A stretch of 64,000 nt of DNA from Alphaproteobacteria bacterium (GCA_020049895.1 JAGVLE010000035.1:1-64000), one strand, 5' to 3'. Positions 11,366-20,342 are shown, numbered from the stretch's first letter. Numbers and translations are program-made. The notes: a model not told the origin generated them from the letters alone.

Positions 11366-12148
11366 ATGAGAGAAAATTTTTTCATTTTAAAAACCTTTCT
11401 CCTTACTATGGGAATAATGGCTGCAGCTTTCGCTTTAAAAGCAGCACCTTCCTTAAAAGGAATGGATGATCAGCCAATCCGTGTTTTTGTAGGGTATGAT
11501 GAAAAGCATCCGATAGGCTACCTTTCTCTTGTTCAAAGTATTGTGGAACACAGTTCTGTTCCTGTCGCTATCACGCCCCTATACCTCTCAACCATAAAAA
11601 GGGATTTTAAGAGAGCAAGAGAACCCGGACAGCTAACAGATTTTTCCTATTCTCGTTTTATTGTTCCTTATCTTTGCAACTATAAAGGATGGGCCATTTT
11701 TATGGATGGCAATGATATGATGCTCCGTGAGGATATTGCAAAATTATGGGCTTTAAGGGATGATCTCTATGCTGTTATGGTGGTAAAACACCCAGAATTT
11801 ACAGGTATGCATTCTTTTGGGGGCAAGGAAATAAAGACTTACCCTATGCTGAATTGGTCAAGCATGATGCTGATAAACACCAAAAAATGTAAGGTTCTGA
11901 CTCCTGAGTACGTCAATACAACCAATTATTATGACTTACATCAAATTAAATGGCTGGAAAGCCCACATCAAATCGGCGAGCTTCCCAATCACTGGAATCA
12001 TTTGGTAGGGTATTACCCACATCAGCCTCATGCAGCTCTCGTCCACTGGACGCTTGGAGCACCCTATCAAGGCGGAGAGTTCGCAAAGGCAGAACATGCT
12101 GCTGAGTGGTTCAATCTTTATAATAAAATTATTCCGTTAGAAGAATAG
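11366..12148 (+). CDS. GT8-like glycosyltransferase with an N-terminal signal segment
   Basis: The 260-residue protein has the pattern of small GT-A glycosyltransferases related to family 8: an N-terminal beta strand IRVFVGYDEKHPIGY, SYSRFIVPYLCNYKGWAIFMDGNDMML (a DGND variant of the metal-binding DxD region), then NWSSMMLINTKKC and a C-terminal LPNHWNHLVGY and ALVHWTLGAPY with the His/Trp typical of this fold. It would transfer a sugar from a nucleotide donor; donor and acceptor are unknown. Unusually, the first 27 residues are a hydrophobic, basic-started segment (ILKTFLLTMGIMAAAFALKA) that reads as a signal peptide or anchor, suggesting an exported or membrane-anchored enzyme. GAGAGG precedes the ATG. 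It is a single-gene unit between tRNA-Leu and a decayed region. Confidence 0.7.
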   Translation: MRENFFILKTFLLTMGIMAAAFALKAAPSLKGMDDQPIRVFVGYDEKHPIGYLSLVQSIVEHSSVPVAITPLYLSTIKRDFKRAREPGQLTDFSYSRFIVPYLCNYKGWAIFMDGNDMMLREDIAKLWALRDDLYAVMVVKHPEFTGMHSFGGKEIKTYPMLNWSSMMLINTKKCKVLTPEYVNTTNYYDLHQIKWLESPHQIGELPNHWNHLVGYYPHQPHAALVHWTLGAPYQGGEFAKAEHAAEWFNLYNKIIPLEE

Positions 12149-12521
12149 TCCTGGGTTGCAGGAACTTGAGTATTCATCAAACGACTTTCATATCTGTAGG
12201 AAGCATTGCACTACTTGACGTCAGAAACCTCTACAAAAGGTATCCCTCTCCCCCAAATGTCATCCCGGATCTAACGCTCTTGCTTCGCAATCTCTCCCCT
12301 AGTTACACTGCGCCCAGTCTGGGTCCCTGAGGACACGTCGCTCGTCGTCTCTGAGGGCCGCTCTCCCGCTTCACAATTTGTCGAAAGTTGTAAAAGGCAA
12401 GTGATAACGAAGAGTATTTTGAATAATTTGTTTTTCATTTTATACCTCTGTTTGCTCTAAATATTATTATTTTAACAGTAATAACATTAAAATTTGATTT
12501 AGTTTCATTTTTATATATGGA
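12149..12521. other. non-coding stretch with a GC-rich repeat-like block
   Basis: No gene is seen. From about 12250 to 12372 the sequence is distinctly more G/C-rich than its surroundings and carries imperfect palindromes (for example GGTCCCTGAGGAC against GTCTCTGAGGGCC at about 12319-12361). It looks like a repeat-element remnant of the kind scattered in Rickettsiales/Holosporales genomes. The following 150 bases are A/T-rich again. Together with the integrase fragment to the right it suggests decay of an inserted element. Confidence 0.35.
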
Positions 12522-12743
12522 TTATAAGAAGGAACGTTCTTCAAAAGTGAAGATGAAGAAAGGGACTAAAGCTAAACGCCTTCCCTTTCCCGTAAATCGA
12601 AACTTAAAACGCCAGTACTTGCTTCCATTAGGCATGACTTCAAGATACAAGCCCGCAGAGTCGGAGAGCTTGCGTGGCTTTTCGGTTAGTTTAGCGTTCT
12701 TACAAGAGGTGTCTGTTAAAGGCATGGGGGCATATTTTCGCAC
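12522..12743 (-). pseudogene. N-terminal fragment of a P4-type tyrosine integrase
   Basis: The minus-strand frame encodes about 70 residues that match the N-terminal arm-DNA-binding domain (DUF4102) of P4-family phage and island integrases: MPLTDTSCKNAKLTEKPRKL, SDSAGLYLEVMPNGSKYWRF and KFRFTGKGRRLAL are characteristic. The frame stops after EERSFL, whereas full integrases run to about 400 residues, and no core-binding or catalytic (R-H-R-Y) part follows. The natural start may be the Met at MPLTD, six codons in. It lies about 120 bases from tRNA-Ser(UGA), the usual kind of attachment site for such integrases, so this is probably the scar of a lost genomic island. Family recognition is from memory of the conserved pattern. 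Confidence 0.75.
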
Positions 12744-12866
12744 GAGGTTCTTTGATGCCCCCGGATGTAAATGAATAATGTGGAACGTTATTGATTAACG
12801 AACGTTCTGAATCTCTTTCCTTTATTGGACTTTTTGAACACCATTGAACGGTATCGTCCAAGAAGA

Positions 12867-12956
12867 TGGCGGATGGGGTGGGATTCGAACCCACGAAACG
12901 CTTCCACGTTTGCCGGTTTTCAAGACCGGTGCCTTCAACCGCTCGGCCACCCATCC
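12867..12956 (-). tRNA. tRNA-Ser (TGA)
   Basis: Minus strand, 90 bases. Acceptor stem GGATGGG/CCCATCC with encoded GCCA, anticodon stem CCGGT/ACCGG with loop CTTGAAA (anticodon TGA), long variable arm, T-arm GTGGGTTCGAATCCCAC. It lies next to the integrase fragment and may have served as its attachment site. Confidence 0.94.
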
Positions 12957-12968
12957 TCGCAAAAGCCT

Positions 12969-13000
12969 CGTGGTCGCTAAGGAATACCTTAACGTCCACG
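12969..13000 (-). terminator. hairpin downstream of rpsA
   Basis: Two nested complementary arms, CGTGG...CCACG and TAAGG...CCTTA, lie between the rpsA stop and the tRNA-Ser gene. In the rpsA direction the stem is followed by AGGCTTTTG, so only a short T-run. It is a plausible rpsA terminator or processing site. Confidence 0.4.
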
Positions 13001-13016
13001 ATGTCTTGGCCAAAAG

Positions 13017-14900
13017 CTATTTAGGAGCTTTTTCTTTTGCCGCTTTTGTTTCTTTTTTTGGTTTTTCTTCAGCTTCTTTTTTCTTCACAGCTGTTTTCTT
13101 TTCTTTAGGAGCTTCTTCTTTCTTTGCAGACGCTTTCTTTTCTTTCGGTTCTACAGGTTCTTTTACAGCAGCAGCTTTTTCTGTTTGCTTTTCTTTTACC
13201 TGTTCAAGTGCTGCTCCTAAAATATCTCCGAGGCTTGCTCCGCTATCTGCTGAGCCATACTCAGCCATAGCTTGACGTTCCTCATCAACTTCACGAGCTT
13301 TGATAGACAGTGTGATCTTTCGATTCGAGCGCTCAATCTGTGTGATTTTCGCGTCAATCTTTTCACTCACTGCAAAGCGGTCAGGACGTTGCTCACCACG
13401 ATCACGAGAGAGTTCATTCTTGCGAATAAAGCCACTGATTCCACCGGCAAGACTGACTTCTATGCCGCTCTCAAGAATAGCTGTGACCTCACATGTTACA
13501 ATGGCTCCTTTTTTAAGAGACGAAAAGCCTTCTTCAAAAGGATCACTCGTAAGCTGTTTGATCCCAAGACTTACACGCTCTTTTTCAGGATCAATATCCA
13601 GAATTTTTGCATGAATTTTATCGCCTTTTTTATACTCTAGGATGGCTTCTTCTGCAGGCTTACTCCAAGAGATATCGGACATATGTACCATTCCATCAAT
13701 CTCATCCGTTAATCCTATAAAGAGACCAAACTCTGTAATGTTTTTAACTTCTCCTTCAATTTCGGAACCAACGGCATATTTTTCTTGAAGAGCCGCCCAA
13801 GGATTCGCAGAGCATTGCTTCATCCCTAAACTTATTCTGCGTTTTGAAGCATCGACATCAAGAACTTTCACATCCACTTCTTGGCTCGTCGATACGATCT
13901 TTCCAGGAGGAACATTTTTCTTTGTCCAGCTCATCTCTGTGACATGCACAAGCCCTTCAATTCCAGGCTCAAGCTCAACAAATGCTCCATATTCTGTGAT
14001 GTTAGTCACACGGCCTTTGATTTGAAGACCTATCGGATACTTCGCCTCTACACCTGCCCACGGATCATTCTCAAGCTGCTTCATACCCAAGGAAATACGC
14101 TGAGTCTCTGAATTGAAGCGAATAATTTGAACTCTCACGGATTGTCCAACAGAAAGCACTTCCGAAGGATGATTGATGCGATGCCAAGCAATATCGGTGA
14201 CATGGAGAAGACCATCCACACCGCCTAGATCAACGAAAACACCGTAATCGGTGATGTTCTTAACAATTCCATCAAGGATCTGACCTTCCCCAAGACGGGA
14301 AACTAGTTCACTGCGGGCTTCAGCTCTGTTTTCTTCTAGAACAGCACGTCTAGAGACCACTATATTGCCACGGCTCCGGTCCATTTTTAGAATTTGGAAA
14401 GCTTGTTTGATTCCAATTAAAGGAGAAACGTCTCGTATAGGACGAACGTCAACTTGGCTTCCTGGCAAGAACGCTATAGCGCCACTCAAATCAACTGTAA
14501 ATCCTCCCTTTACACGTCCAAAAATAACACCTTCAACAGGTTCGTTTTTGTCGTAGGATTTTTCAAGCACTTGCCATGATGCCTCGCGTCGTGCTTTTTC
14601 AAAGCTAAGAACCGTCTCTCCATTCTTGTTCTCGAGACGCTCTAAATAGACATCAATGACATCTCCCACTTTTACTTGGAGAGTCTCCCCAGGAGCAGCA
14701 AATTCTTTTAAAGGAATACGTCCTTCTGATTTCAAGCCAACATCAACAATCCCAACATCATTCTCAATAGCAATGACCTTTCCCTTTATGACCCGGCCTT
14801 CTAGCCCCCCTGTACGACCAAATGATTCATCTAAAAGGGCAGCAAAATTTTCTGTTTCAGCAGTTGACCCTGCACCAGGGTGAGCGTTATGTTCTTTCAT
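13017..14900 (-). CDS. rpsA: 30S ribosomal protein S1
   Basis: S1 binds mRNA leaders and docks them on the 30S subunit. The 627-residue protein contains six S1/OB-fold repeats; repeats 3-6 are the clearest (for example GIVKNITDYGVFVDLGGVDGLLHV, GRVTNITEYGAFVELEPGIEGLVHV, GEVKNITEFGLFIGL). The last 60 or so residues form an extra Lys/Glu/Ala-rich tail (EKKASAKKEEAPKEKK and similar), longer than the usual S1 end and probably disordered. The gene follows cmk on the same strand with a spacer of about 95 bases, the common alphaproteobacterial cmk-rpsA pair. The tail is the only unusual point; the rest is canonical. Confidence 0.97.
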   Translation of the reverse strand: MKEHNAHPGAGSTAETENFAALLDESFGRTGGLEGRVIKGKVIAIENDVGIVDVGLKSEGRIPLKEFAAPGETLQVKVGDVIDVYLERLENKNGETVLSFEKARREASWQVLEKSYDKNEPVEGVIFGRVKGGFTVDLSGAIAFLPGSQVDVRPIRDVSPLIGIKQAFQILKMDRSRGNIVVSRRAVLEENRAEARSELVSRLGEGQILDGIVKNITDYGVFVDLGGVDGLLHVTDIAWHRINHPSEVLSVGQSVRVQIIRFNSETQRISLGMKQLENDPWAGVEAKYPIGLQIKGRVTNITEYGAFVELEPGIEGLVHVTEMSWTKKNVPPGKIVSTSQEVDVKVLDVDASKRRISLGMKQCSANPWAALQEKYAVGSEIEGEVKNITEFGLFIGLTDEIDGMVHMSDISWSKPAEEAILEYKKGDKIHAKILDIDPEKERVSLGIKQLTSDPFEEGFSSLKKGAIVTCEVTAILESGIEVSLAGGISGFIRKNELSRDRGEQRPDRFAVSEKIDAKITQIERSNRKITLSIKAREVDEERQAMAEYGSADSGASLGDILGAALEQVKEKQTEKAAAVKEPVEPKEKKASAKKEEAPKEKKTAVKKKEAEEKPKKETKAAKEKAPK

Positions 14901-14995
14901 TAAAAATAATTCCTTAAATATGTTCTCTTTATTTTCGGTTTATAAAGAAGAACGGTCTAGAGTTTACAATTATAAATAGAAGCACCGAATTTCTT

Positions 14996-15661
14996 CTATT
15001 CTATATGCTTGCGAGCCTCAGGATATTTTGATTCCACATAAGCACAAGCTTTCTTTACACACTCCTCAATTCCGAGAGTGGATGTATCAAGAATATAAGC
15101 ACCTTCTGCCGGACGTAATGGAGAGGCCTTTCTTGTTTCATCTCGAGCATCCCGTGCTTTAATATCCTCAAGGATAGCCTCGTATATACAATTAATTCCT
15201 TTTTGATGCAACTCTTTAAGTCTTCTCTCAGCTCGCACTTCAAGAGAAGCTGTCACAAAGATTTTACAAGGAGCTGCTGGCAGGATGATACTGCCAATAT
15301 CTCGTCCATCTATAATGACGCCTTGCATACCCGCAGGTGGTTGATCTGCAAAAGAGCGCTGAAAGACTAACAGAATCTTTCTCACCTCCTCAAAAGCCGC
15401 CACATGGGAAGCGGCCACCCCTATATCTTCATTTCTTAAGGCGGGGTTATCAAAATCTTCATGTGTTAAGGAATTTGCTATGCTTACGGCCGCCTCTCGA
15501 TCTGCCAGGTCTTTTCCTTCCTTAAGCATTTTAAATCCTACCGCACGATACAGACGCCCTGTATCTAAGTGGCTTAAGTGATAGATACGGGCCAGGTTCC
15601 GTGCGAGTGTCCCTTTCCCGGCGGCGGCGGTACCATCTACTGCAATAATTATTGGTGACAT
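14996..15661 (-). CDS. cmk: cytidylate kinase
   Basis: Cmk phosphorylates CMP and dCMP to the diphosphates with ATP. The 221-residue product starts IIIAVDGTAAAGKGTLARNLA, the P-loop of the family, followed by HLDTGRLYRAVG (nucleotide-binding) and VIIDGRDIGSIILP, with DARDETRKASPLRPAEGA containing the lid arginines and ILDTSTL near the end. It precedes rpsA on the minus strand, a conserved pairing. In many alphaproteobacteria aroA lies between the TIGR02300 gene and cmk; here the space between the divergent genes (15662-15803) is too short for it, so aroA must lie elsewhere or be absent. Confidence 0.95.
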   Translation of the reverse strand: MSPIIIAVDGTAAAGKGTLARNLARIYHLSHLDTGRLYRAVGFKMLKEGKDLADREAAVSIANSLTHEDFDNPALRNEDIGVAASHVAAFEEVRKILLVFQRSFADQPPAGMQGVIIDGRDIGSIILPAAPCKIFVTASLEVRAERRLKELHQKGINCIYEAILEDIKARDARDETRKASPLRPAEGAYILDTSTLGIEECVKKACAYVESKYPEARKHIE

Positions 15662-15803
15662 TCTTACTCCTTAAACTTTGTGTTCGCATTTTGACCGAAT
15701 TTTGAAAAAAAATCGAGAAAAATAGATTCAGGATATTGACAGAAAGATGATCTCGTGACAAAGCCGTTGACTAACTAATAGATTAAGAAAGGAATTATTT
15801 TAT

Positions 15804-16121
15804 ATGTCCAAACCTGAATGGGGCACAAAACGATTTTGCCACAGCTGTGGTGCACGCTTTTATGATATGTGCAACCAGCCCATTATCTGCCCTAAATGCT
15901 CTACAACGCTTGATCCAGAGGCGTTGATGAAAAAACGTCGCGGTCGTCCTCCTGCCTCCGAAACAAAGGTTGCGTCTCTTCCTCCTGCGCTGGAAGAAGA
16001 ACTGGATCTTGAGGAAGGCCTTGAATCCCTAGGAGAGACGGATGATGTTCTAGAGGACACGTCTGACTTTGGAGAAGATGAGGAAGTAGTAGGGATTGAA
16101 GCCCCTTCGGATGAAGACTAG
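15804..16121 (+). CDS. TIGR02300-family zinc-ribbon protein
   Basis: The 105-residue protein has an N-terminal zinc ribbon with two Cys pairs: FCHSCGARFYDM and IICPKCSTTLDPE, the signature of the TIGR02300 family that is nearly confined to alphaproteobacteria. A basic linker (KKRRGRPPAS) resembling an AT-hook follows, then a strongly acidic C-terminus rich in Glu/Asp. Function is unknown; the zinc ribbon plus AT-hook-like linker would allow nucleic-acid binding, which is inference. It is divergent from cmk, as is typical. AGAAAGGAA precedes the start. Useful as a taxonomic marker in this window. Confidence 0.85.
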   Translation: MSKPEWGTKRFCHSCGARFYDMCNQPIICPKCSTTLDPEALMKKRRGRPPASETKVASLPPALEEELDLEEGLESLGETDDVLEDTSDFGEDEEVVGIEAPSDED

Positions 16122-16192
16122 CTTCAAACTCTCTGGTTGACGGGTTTTCAAAGTCCTTCTATTCTTTCCTTTTAACCACTCTCAGGGACCTT

Positions 16193-17740
16193 ATGCACTT
16201 CTATAAGTCCATTATTACTGTAGGAGGGTTTACCTTCCTCAGCCGCATGACAGGCTTCATTAGGGATGCCTTGATTGCCGGCATTCTAGGGGTCAGTGGT
16301 TTTACGGATGCCTTTTTCGTTGCGTTTAAGCTTCCCAATTTTTTTCGTCGATTTTTCGCCGAAGGGGCTTTTAATGCTGCCTTTATCCCTCTTTTCTCTG
16401 GAATTCTGGCCTCCTCAGGGCCTGTCGCTGCACGTCTTTATGGAGAAAAAGTATTTGCCCTTCTTCTCTTCGGTTTGACGGGGCTTGTTTTGATTGTGGA
16501 AAACTTTATGCCACAAGTCATTTTTTTATTTGCACCTGGATTTGAGGAAACTCCACACAGGTTTCAGCAAGCTGTTGAGCTATCTCGCATTACCTTTCCT
16601 TATATTTTGTTTATTTCCTTAGCCTCTTTATTAAGTGGAATCCTTAATTCTATAGGAAAATTCGCTGCTCCTGCGGGAACACCTATCATCCTTAATCTTA
16701 CCATGATTGTTGCACTTCTCATGGTCTTCTGTGATTGGGTGGTGCCTGGCCAAAGCCTTTCTTGGGCTGTCTTTATTGCGGGTGTCCTTCAACTGGGCTG
16801 GTTATGGATGTCGTGTTATTTTCAAGAGATGAGCCCTGGGTTTACTTTTCCCTCCTTTTCAACAGAAACGAAAACGCTTATACGCCTTGGAATACCAGGT
16901 GCTATAAGCGCTGGAGTTATTCAGGTCAATCTTTTTATGGATATGATTTTTGCCTCTTGGCTTCCCACCGGAGCGGTTTCTTATCTCTTTTATGCAGATC
17001 GTTTGAACCAACTCCCCCTAGGCGTTATTGGCATTGCTGTCAGTACAGCACTTCTTCCTGAGCTTTCAAAGCATATTCAAGTCAAAGCACATGAGCAAGT
17101 CCATGAAACCCAAAATCGAGCGCTTGAATTAGCTCTTGCGATTACCCTTCCTGCAGCTTGCGGTCTTATTGTTTTGGGTTTTCCCTTGGTGACTCTGTTG
17201 TTTGAGAGAGGGGCCTTTACAAGCCTAGATGCTCTCGCTACCGGACATACGCTTTCTGCTTTTGCAGTGGGCCTACCTGCTTATGTGCTCGTAAAGATTT
17301 TAAGTACCTCCTTTTTTGCTCGCAAAGACACAAAAACACCTATGAAAATTGCTATTGCTGCTGTGTGCCTAAACTTTACCTTAAACTGGTTTTTAATTGG
17401 GCCTTTGAGTTATGTAGGACTTGCCCTTGCTACAGCTATTGCAGCTTGGTTTAACGCTCTCGCTTTAGGAGCTCTCCTTTTGAAGAGGAAGTGGCTGGTT
17501 TTTGATACACAACTTAAGGGAACGCTGCCACGGCTAGCTATTTCTTCGTTGTCCATGGGCGGGGTTTGTATTGGACTCTATAAGCTTACTCCTCTCCCTC
17601 CTTCAACCCTTATGCGCCTGGGTATTGTAGGAGGTTGGATTATTGCAGGAATCATTTCTTATATTCTCGTAGCTCGCCTCATCGGCACATTTCAGTTTAG
17701 AGACGTTCGAAAATTCTTGAAAAAACAACAAAATCTATAG
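16193..17740 (+). CDS. murJ: lipid II flippase MurJ, first copy
   Basis: MurJ (MviN) flips lipid II across the inner membrane for peptidoglycan assembly. The 515-residue protein has about 14 predicted membrane helices and the MviN signatures: FLSRMTGFIRDALIAGILG near the start, DAFFVAFKLPNFFRRFFAEGAFNAAFIPLF, and PGFEETPHRF in the first periplasmic region; essential arginines in the RR and RD positions are kept. The start is preceded by AGGGA. A second, clearly homologous murJ follows after 56 bases. Both copies look full-length and intact, which suggests a tandem duplication with possible specialisation, for example cell-wall versus division use; that is inference. trpS follows in the same operon. 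Confidence 0.93.
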   Translation: MHFYKSIITVGGFTFLSRMTGFIRDALIAGILGVSGFTDAFFVAFKLPNFFRRFFAEGAFNAAFIPLFSGILASSGPVAARLYGEKVFALLLFGLTGLVLIVENFMPQVIFLFAPGFEETPHRFQQAVELSRITFPYILFISLASLLSGILNSIGKFAAPAGTPIILNLTMIVALLMVFCDWVVPGQSLSWAVFIAGVLQLGWLWMSCYFQEMSPGFTFPSFSTETKTLIRLGIPGAISAGVIQVNLFMDMIFASWLPTGAVSYLFYADRLNQLPLGVIGIAVSTALLPELSKHIQVKAHEQVHETQNRALELALAITLPAACGLIVLGFPLVTLLFERGAFTSLDALATGHTLSAFAVGLPAYVLVKILSTSFFARKDTKTPMKIAIAAVCLNFTLNWFLIGPLSYVGLALATAIAAWFNALALGALLLKRKWLVFDTQLKGTLPRLAISSLSMGGVCIGLYKLTPLPPSTLMRLGIVGGWIIAGIISYILVARLIGTFQFRDVRKFLKKQQNL

Positions 17741-17796
17741 TAAATGATTGCATATAAATAAAAATATTTTATAGTTATTAATAAGAGGTGGTTATC

Positions 17797-19344
17797 ATGA
17801 ATCTTGCTCGCTCTATTAGCACAGTTGGTGGGTTTACTATAGCCAGTCGACTTCTTGGGTTTGTTCGTGAAATCTTAACCGCTTCCTTTTTGGGTGCAGG
17901 CCCCATCGCTGATGCACTCATCATCTCCATCAAACTTCCCTCCTTTTTTAGACGCATTTTTGCAGAAGGCGCCTTTAACGCATCCTTTGTCCCCTTATTT
18001 GCTGGAATTTTAGCGAAAGATGGAAAAGAGGAAGCACGTGCTTTTGGAAGACAAATTCTCACCCTATTGGTAGGAGCTCTTTTGTGTCTTGTGCTTTTGG
18101 TCGAAGTTTTCCTGCCCACCATTTTGCCCTCACTTCTCCCAGGGTTTTCTGCAACGCCCGAACGTCTTCTTTATGTCTTAGAATTTACCAGAATTACTTT
18201 TCCCTTTATAATTTTTATTTCTTTGACGGCTCTGTATAGCGGAGTTTTAAATTCTATTAATAAGTTTTCTATAGCTGCGTCTTCCCCCCTCATAGGAAAT
18301 ATAATAATCGTTGTTATTGTCTCCAGTCTTTTTGTCACGGCTCTATCACCAGGATATATTTTTGCTTGGGCCATTACGGCGTGTGGAATTGTACAATGGT
18401 TATGGGTTTGGATCCCTTCTTATCAACAAGGATTTGGCTTATCGCTTGTCTGGCCTTGTTTTGACAAAAATATTACTCATTTTTTTAAAATTTTAGCTCC
18501 AGCGGCTTTTGGTTCTGGGGTTGTCCAAATTAATCTTCTTCTTGGAGCATTCATTGCTTCATGGCTTCCCGCGGGCGCTATTTCTTATTTAAACTATGCG
18601 GATAGGCTCAACCAGCTCCCTCTCAGCGTTATTGGTGTTGCTGTCAGCACAGCCCTGCTCCCCATTCTATCGCGCTACATTCAATCTGGAGACCAAGAAA
18701 AAGCCCAACAAACTCAAGTGCAGGCTCTTGAACTTTCTATGTTTTTAACTCTTCCTGCGGCATTGGCCCTTATTTTCCTTGCAGAACCCTTTATTATGGT
18801 TGTCTTTGAACGAGGGGCTTTTACGTCACACGATACAGCACAAACAGCCCTCACCCTTCAGGCTTTGGCGTGTGGTCTCCCTGCTTATGTCCTTATAAAA
18901 GTCTTCAGCTCCAGCTTTTTTGCCCGCCAAGATACCTTTACGCCTGTATGCACGGCTTGTGCAGGTATTGTGGTAGACATTGTTCTCAGCCTTCTTCTGA
19001 TGGGATCTCTTCATCAAGTTGGAATTGCCTTTGCTACGGCAGCAGCTGCTTGGGTAAATGCTTTCTGGTTAGGGTTTGTTTTGTGGCGTCGAGGATATTT
19101 GCTCTTTGATAGTCGTCTTAAAAAATTCATCGCTCGCATGATTTTGACATGCACAGGCACGGTTTTCCTTTTAAAAACTCTTTACTTAATACTCGCGCCT
19201 CTCTTTTTAAATGGAGAAATCATAAGAAGCTTTATTGTTGTAGGTCTTGTAAGCTTAGGCCTTGTTGGGTTTATTTTCCTCTCTCACTTCATAGGAGCCC
19301 TTAAATTTCAAGAGCTTAAATTCATGTTTTCAGTGAGGGCCTAA
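17797..19344 (+). CDS. murJ: lipid II flippase MurJ, second copy
   Basis: A second MurJ/MviN protein (515 residues from the ATG at 17797; the track frame starts three codons earlier at a GTG, but AGAGGTGG five bases ahead of 17797 decides the start). It has the same signatures as its neighbour: IASRLLGFVREILTASFLG, IKLPSFFRRIFAEGAFNASFVPLF and PGFSATPERL. By eye the two proteins share roughly half their residues in the N-terminal 200, so the duplication is old rather than recent. No disabled motif is seen. Its stop overlaps the trpS start (TAATG), so murJ2 and trpS are translationally coupled. Confidence 0.92.
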   Translation: MNLARSISTVGGFTIASRLLGFVREILTASFLGAGPIADALIISIKLPSFFRRIFAEGAFNASFVPLFAGILAKDGKEEARAFGRQILTLLVGALLCLVLLVEVFLPTILPSLLPGFSATPERLLYVLEFTRITFPFIIFISLTALYSGVLNSINKFSIAASSPLIGNIIIVVIVSSLFVTALSPGYIFAWAITACGIVQWLWVWIPSYQQGFGLSLVWPCFDKNITHFFKILAPAAFGSGVVQINLLLGAFIASWLPAGAISYLNYADRLNQLPLSVIGVAVSTALLPILSRYIQSGDQEKAQQTQVQALELSMFLTLPAALALIFLAEPFIMVVFERGAFTSHDTAQTALTLQALACGLPAYVLIKVFSSSFFARQDTFTPVCTACAGIVVDIVLSLLLMGSLHQVGIAFATAAAAWVNAFWLGFVLWRRGYLLFDSRLKKFIARMILTCTGTVFLLKTLYLILAPLFLNGEIIRSFIVVGLVSLGLVGFIFLSHFIGALKFQELKFMFSVRA

Positions 19345-20342
19345 TGAACCGCATTCTTTCAGGAATTCAGCCTACAGGAAATCTCCACCTAGGAAATTAT
19401 TTAGGGGCTATCCACAATTGGGTTGCTCTTCAAAAAAGCTATGAAGCCTTCTTTTGTATTGTTGACCTCCATGCCTTGACAACCCACCCCAGCCCTGAGG
19501 AAATAAGAGCCTGGACACGAGAAACAGCTGCTAACTATATTGCAGCCGGGATTGATCCCAGTCACTCCCATATTTTCGTTCAAAGTATGGTTCCGGCTCA
19601 TACAGAGCTTTCATGGATTTTTTCCTGCTTTGCTCCTCTTGGGTGGTTGAATCGCATGACCCAGTTTAAAGAGAAGGCGGGAAAGCACAGAGATCAAGCT
19701 AATTTAGGCCTTTATGCTTATCCTGTTCTGATGGCAGCAGATATCCTTGTATATAAAGCCACTCATGTTCCTGTGGGAGAAGATCAAAAGCAACACCTTG
19801 AACTCACACGCGACATTGCAGGAGCCTTTAATCACCGTTACAAGCGTGATTTCTTTAAACTTCCAGAGCCTCTTATCCTCGGCCCAGCAACTCGCGTAAT
19901 GAGTCTTAAGGAAGGAACGGTAAAAATGAGCAAATCCGATCCTTCTGACTATAGTCGTATCCATCTTATGGATGATGCGGACACAATTGCCCTTAAAATT
20001 CGCAAGGCCAAGACAGACCCTGAACTTTTAGCTGGAACACCCGAGGCTATGAAAAACAGGCCCGAGGCTTTAAATCTTTTAAATATTTATGGAGCTTTAT
20101 CCAACACATCCTTAGAGAAAGCTTGCCCCCATTTTGAAGGGAAATCTTTCTCTGTTCTCAAGGCAGAACTTACAGATTTACTTGTTGCAACGCTCATTCC
20201 TCTGCAAGAGAGAAAAAAAGATTTGATGAAAGATCCGCTATATCTTGATACTATTCTTAAGAAAGGTGCTGAAAAAGCTAACACCCTCGCCCAACATACG
20301 CTGAGCGAAGTTAAAGATATGATTGGGCTTTTAAAAAATTAG
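19344..20342 (+). CDS. trpS: tryptophanyl-tRNA synthetase
   Basis: TrpS is the class I aminoacyl-tRNA synthetase charging tRNA-Trp. The 332-residue protein starts NRILSGIQPTGNLHLGNYLGA, where HLGN is the HIGH signature and GIQPTG the family block, and has the KMSKS loop intact (GTVKMSKSDPSD near residue 195). VPVGEDQKQHLELTRDIA, the tryptophan/ATP site, is also present. Length is normal. Its ATG shares the A of the murJ2 stop codon, so it is the last gene of a murJ1-murJ2-trpS unit; murJ (mviN) followed by trpS is a conserved alphaproteobacterial order. Confidence 0.97.
   Translation: MNRILSGIQPTGNLHLGNYLGAIHNWVALQKSYEAFFCIVDLHALTTHPSPEEIRAWTRETAANYIAAGIDPSHSHIFVQSMVPAHTELSWIFSCFAPLGWLNRMTQFKEKAGKHRDQANLGLYAYPVLMAADILVYKATHVPVGEDQKQHLELTRDIAGAFNHRYKRDFFKLPEPLILGPATRVMSLKEGTVKMSKSDPSDYSRIHLMDDADTIALKIRKAKTDPELLAGTPEAMKNRPEALNLLNIYGALSNTSLEKACPHFEGKSFSVLKAELTDLLVATLIPLQERKKDLMKDPLYLDTILKKGAEKANTLAQHTLSEVKDMIGLLKN

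Noticed and set aside
12517-12774. 85-codon plus-strand frame
   Set aside because: It is the shadow of the integrase fragment, whose protein pattern is on the minus strand.
12844-13275. 143-codon frame covering tRNA-Ser and the rpsA tail
   Set aside because: It runs through a tRNA gene and antisense to the low-complexity S1 tail, which keeps frames open by composition.
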